A stretch of 54,855 bases of DNA from JBILCM01 sp044353165. Lineage in GTDB: Bacteria; Bacillota; Bacilli; Paenibacillales; YIM-B00363. The stretch is from contig JBILCM010000007.1 in the NCBI GenBank assembly GCA_044353165.1, positions 1 through 54,855 on the forward strand, written 5' to 3'. Positions 52,640-54,855 of the stretch are shown here, piece by piece. The notes beneath the pieces were generated by a model that was given only the letters and a program-made list of their open reading frames with translations, had not been told where the DNA came from and searched no databases. A program made the position numbers and the translations under genes. Numbering within the stretch: position 1 is the first letter of the stretch; each line of letters begins with the position of its first letter.

Positions 52640-53566
52640 ATGAAACAAAGCCAACCGGTCTTGTCTGTAAATCAGTTAAGGAAAACAATTGGGAACAAAG
52701 AGATTATTAAAGGAATTTCATTCGATGTTTATGAAGGCGAAGTATTTGGTTTTCTTGGACCGAACGGATCTGGCAAGACGACAACGATCCGGATGTTGGT
52801 TGATCTCATCCGTCCATCATCTGGGAATGTCTTATGTTGTGGGAAAGATGTGCACCGGAACCATGACGAGGCATTGCGAAATATTGGTTGTATCGTGGAA
52901 AACCCCGAAATGTATCCTTATATGACAGGATGGGAAAACCTTGAACATTTTGCAGGTATGTTGCCGAATGTGGATGAAGCTCGAATAAATGAGGTTGTTA
53001 ACATTGTAGGGATGTCCGCACGTATTCACGACAAAGTAAAAACATATTCACTAGGCATGAGACAACGCCTTGGCATCGCTCAAGCATTATTAGGCAAACC
53101 CAAGTTATTAATCTTAGATGAACCCACCAATGGGCTAGATCCGCAAGGCATCAAAGAATTGCGTGAATTTATTCGAGAGCTTGCGAATCAAGGGATGAGC
53201 ATCTTTGTTTCGAGCCATCTCTTAAGTGAAATACAGTTAATGTGTGATCGCGTTGCGATCATCTCGAAGGGACGCGTCTTGGCTGTTGACCGTGTCGACA
53301 AGCTTTTGTCTCAGACAAAAGATCAAATTGTATGGACAATTGAACCGTTGCATGCAGGGTTGGATGTATTTGATGCATTAGAAGAGAAGGACCGTACATT
53401 GCTTCCCGGCGGGAAATCCGTATTAGTACGTATGCAGTATGAGAGAATAGGGGATTACAATCGCAAAATTGTTGAAGCCGGTGTTCGAGTGCACGGAATT
53501 GAATTGAAACAACCCGCTCTAGAGGAATTATTTTTGGAGATGACGGAGGGCGAGACCATTGACTAA
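52640..53566 (+). CDS. ABC transporter ATP-binding protein (ABC-2 / BcrA type)
   Basis: A 308-residue ATPase with Walker A GPNGSGKTT near residue 41, signature YSLGMRQRLGIAQALLG, Walker B LLILDEPTNGLDPQG and the switch His in FVSSHLLSE. A C-terminal extension (about 90 residues) is typical of BcrA/YhcH-like ABC-2 ATPases that work in export or antibiotic and lantibiotic self-protection. The last 8 bases overlap the permease gene. The substrate is unknown. Confidence 0.9.
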   Translation: MKQSQPVLSVNQLRKTIGNKEIIKGISFDVYEGEVFGFLGPNGSGKTTTIRMLVDLIRPSSGNVLCCGKDVHRNHDEALRNIGCIVENPEMYPYMTGWENLEHFAGMLPNVDEARINEVVNIVGMSARIHDKVKTYSLGMRQRLGIAQALLGKPKLLILDEPTNGLDPQGIKELREFIRELANQGMSIFVSSHLLSEIQLMCDRVAIISKGRVLAVDRVDKLLSQTKDQIVWTIEPLHAGLDVFDALEEKDRTLLPGGKSVLVRMQYERIGDYNRKIVEAGVRVHGIELKQPALEELFLEMTEGETID

Positions 53567-54551
53567 TATGTATCCCTTAGTAAGAAACGAAACATTAAAA
53601 GTATGGCGAAAGAAACGTTTTTTCGTTATACTGATGATCTTAATTGTTTTAATCCCAATTTTTACCTATGCTCAATTGAAAGTGTCAGAAAGCTTCCGCG
53701 AGCAGACGGGGACAAACGATTGGAGGATTAAGGCTGAAACACAAATCAACGATTATAAGAATCGACTGAACAGTGCAAGAATACCAGAGGAATGGAAATC
53801 TTTCCTTCGGGTTGAAATGCAAAGACTTCAATTTTATTTGGATAAAAATATAGATCCGAACGCACCTAGCGGTGTTTCATTCGCTAGGGAATTTGCGATC
53901 AATTCTGTTAGTTTGTTTCTGCCACTTATGGTGATGGTGATTGCGGCAGATCTTGTATCATCGGAGCATTCTCAGGGCACGATTAAATTATTGCTGACAC
54001 GTCCTGTACGACGTTGGAAAGTACTGACAAGTAAATATATAGCTTTGACTTTCTACGTAACATTGATTGTTTTGGCAACTGCCTTATTGTCATACGGCAT
54101 TTCTGGCGCTTTATTCGGATATTCAGGCTGGAGTGCTCCCGTATTAACTGGATTCGTCATCAATGGTTCAGATGTGGATACCTCGAATGTACACATCGTT
54201 GAACAATGGCAATTTTTACTGATGGTGCTTGGATTAGCTTGGTTTTCATGTATGGTTGTAGCGATTCTCAGTTTAACTGTTTCCGTGCTCGTCCGCAGCA
54301 CAGCCGCAGGGATGGGAATTATGTTGGCTATTTTAATTGCCGGATCCATTCTTGCCAATATGGCAGCCAATTGGGAAACAGCGAAATACTTTTTTATGGT
54401 TAATTTAAATACAGTTTCATATTTAGCAGGCCAACTCCCCCCAGTTCCAGGCATGACGATGGAATTCTCACTAAGTGTTTTGGCTATTACGACATTGTTT
54501 TCAATATTGATTTCATACGGAGTATTTACGAGAAGGGATGTTTTAAACTAA
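53559..54551 (+). CDS. ABC-2 type transporter permease
   Basis: A 330-residue membrane protein with about six hydrophobic segments: one at residues 20-38, then a large extracytoplasmic loop to about 105, then several packed helices to the C-terminus. It contains the ABC-2 permease segment SSEHSQGTIKLLLTRPVRRW near residue 141. It is co-translated with the preceding ATPase. It most resembles bacitracin/lantibiotic-type and uncharacterised export permeases. No terminator is seen before the next gene. Confidence 0.85.
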   Translation: MTNMYPLVRNETLKVWRKKRFFVILMILIVLIPIFTYAQLKVSESFREQTGTNDWRIKAETQINDYKNRLNSARIPEEWKSFLRVEMQRLQFYLDKNIDPNAPSGVSFAREFAINSVSLFLPLMVMVIAADLVSSEHSQGTIKLLLTRPVRRWKVLTSKYIALTFYVTLIVLATALLSYGISGALFGYSGWSAPVLTGFVINGSDVDTSNVHIVEQWQFLLMVLGLAWFSCMVVAILSLTVSVLVRSTAAGMGIMLAILIAGSILANMAANWETAKYFFMVNLNTVSYLAGQLPPVPGMTMEFSLSVLAITTLFSILISYGVFTRRDVLN

Positions 54552-54598
54552 AATAAGGCAGTATTGTTTTTGTTTTAGTGAATGTTAGGGGGATCGGC

Positions 54599-54855
54599 AT
54601 GGCCGAGCAAATTGACTTATTTGCAAGCACAACGTTTAACAAGACAGACCCTATTGGATATGATGCGGACGATATTCAAATATTAGAAGGATTGTCAGCG
54701 GTAAGAAAACGACCGGGAATGTACATCGGCAGCACAACAGCTTCTGGACTGCATCATCTTGTTTGGGAAATTATCGATAATGCCGTTGATGAACACTTAG
54801 CCAAATATTGCAACCGCATCTCAGTAACTATTCACAAAGATCAATCTGTTACCGT
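54599..54855 (+). CDS. parE: Topoisomerase IV subunit B (or gyrase B), 5' end only
   Basis: Runs off the window after 85 codons. It begins MAEQIDLFAS and carries the GHKL ATPase start DADDIQILEGLSAVRKRPGM, followed by YIGSTT, GLHHLVWEIIDNAVDE and IHKDQSVTV. The ATG at 54599 has TTAGGGGG 6 bases upstream. Choice of ParE over GyrB rests on the short DLF-type leader and the absence of dnaA/recF neighbours, so it is only a preference. Its partner parC would be expected just downstream. Confidence 0.85.
   Translation, partial: MAEQIDLFASTTFNKTDPIGYDADDIQILEGLSAVRKRPGMYIGSTTASGLHHLVWEIIDNAVDEHLAKYCNRISVTIHKDQSVT

Noticed and set aside
1..54855. Prophage, insertion sequence, CRISPR array, toxin-antitoxin or secondary-metabolite island
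   Set aside because: No transposase, integrase, direct-repeat array or capsid/synthase gene is visible; gene order is core-like throughout.

Overview
The window is an ordinary chromosomal segment of an endospore-forming Bacilli bacterium (order Bacillales, probably near Paenibacillaceae). Base composition is AT-rich, Shine-Dalgarno sites are strong (AAGGAGG-type), and TTG/GTG starts are frequent. The order ypiF-qcrABC-ypjA-ypjB-mazG-dapB-mgsA-bshB1-bshA-cca-birA-panBCD-dinG ... tseB-like ... asnS-dnaD matches the ypi-ypj-ypm block of Bacillus subtilis as I remember it. Bacillithiol genes, a ypjB sporulation gene and an S-layer-homology (SLH) protein support the assignment. I could not run searches, so the genus is inference. 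I see no tRNA, rRNA, CRISPR array, prophage, insertion sequence or origin, and no gene-free stretch longer than about 200 bases.

Layout. 1-1177: the end of a truncated winged-helix/helicase-associated-type gene, then a 58-residue IDEAL-domain protein and a terminator. 1179-4049: ypiF-like gene and the menaquinol:cytochrome c reductase qcrABC with promoters and a terminator. 4082-5717: ypjA and ypjB. 5798-14295: a dense plus-strand run (mazG-like, TPR, dapB, mgsA, bshB1, bshA, cca, birA, panB, panC, panD), mostly with ATGA overlaps. 14393-26562: small TPR-like protein, dinG, rex, MTA/SAH deaminase, tseB-like, a membrane protein plus FtsH-like protease pair, a 3-hydroxyacyl-CoA dehydrogenase-like gene coupled to ackA, asnS, dnaD. 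34456-26580 (minus strand): one long apparent operon, mtnE, HAD phosphatase, proB, proA, proC, mtnW, mtnX, mtnB, divergent from mtnU. 35558-37591: leuCD. 37786-41899: exported cell-wall amidase plus SLH protein. 41972-46778: nth, a 91-residue unknown, and a double-headed dynamin (DynA). 46950-51734: heterodimeric ABC exporter and an M24 peptidase. 51851-54551: SGNH hydrolase and an ABC-2 type transporter. 54599 to the end: 5' end of parE (or gyrB).

How it fits together. Much of the window is core biosynthesis: lysine/diaminopimelate (dapB), pantothenate (panBCD), leucine (leuCD), proline (proBAC), methionine salvage (mtnE, W, X, B, U plus the deaminase) and bacillithiol (bshA, bshB1). Energy and redox functions are qcrABC, rex and ackA. 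Envelope functions are the amidase, SLH protein, TseB-like protein and dynamin.

The least explained parts are four. First, an FtsH-like protease lacks the usual extracytoplasmic domain but overlaps a gene for a membrane-anchored extracytoplasmic protein. Second, proline synthesis is embedded in a methionine-salvage operon. Third, an acyl-CoA dehydrogenase-like protein and DapB carry substitutions at normally conserved active-site positions. Fourth, the SLH protein is built from about nine degenerate modules of 71-78 residues.
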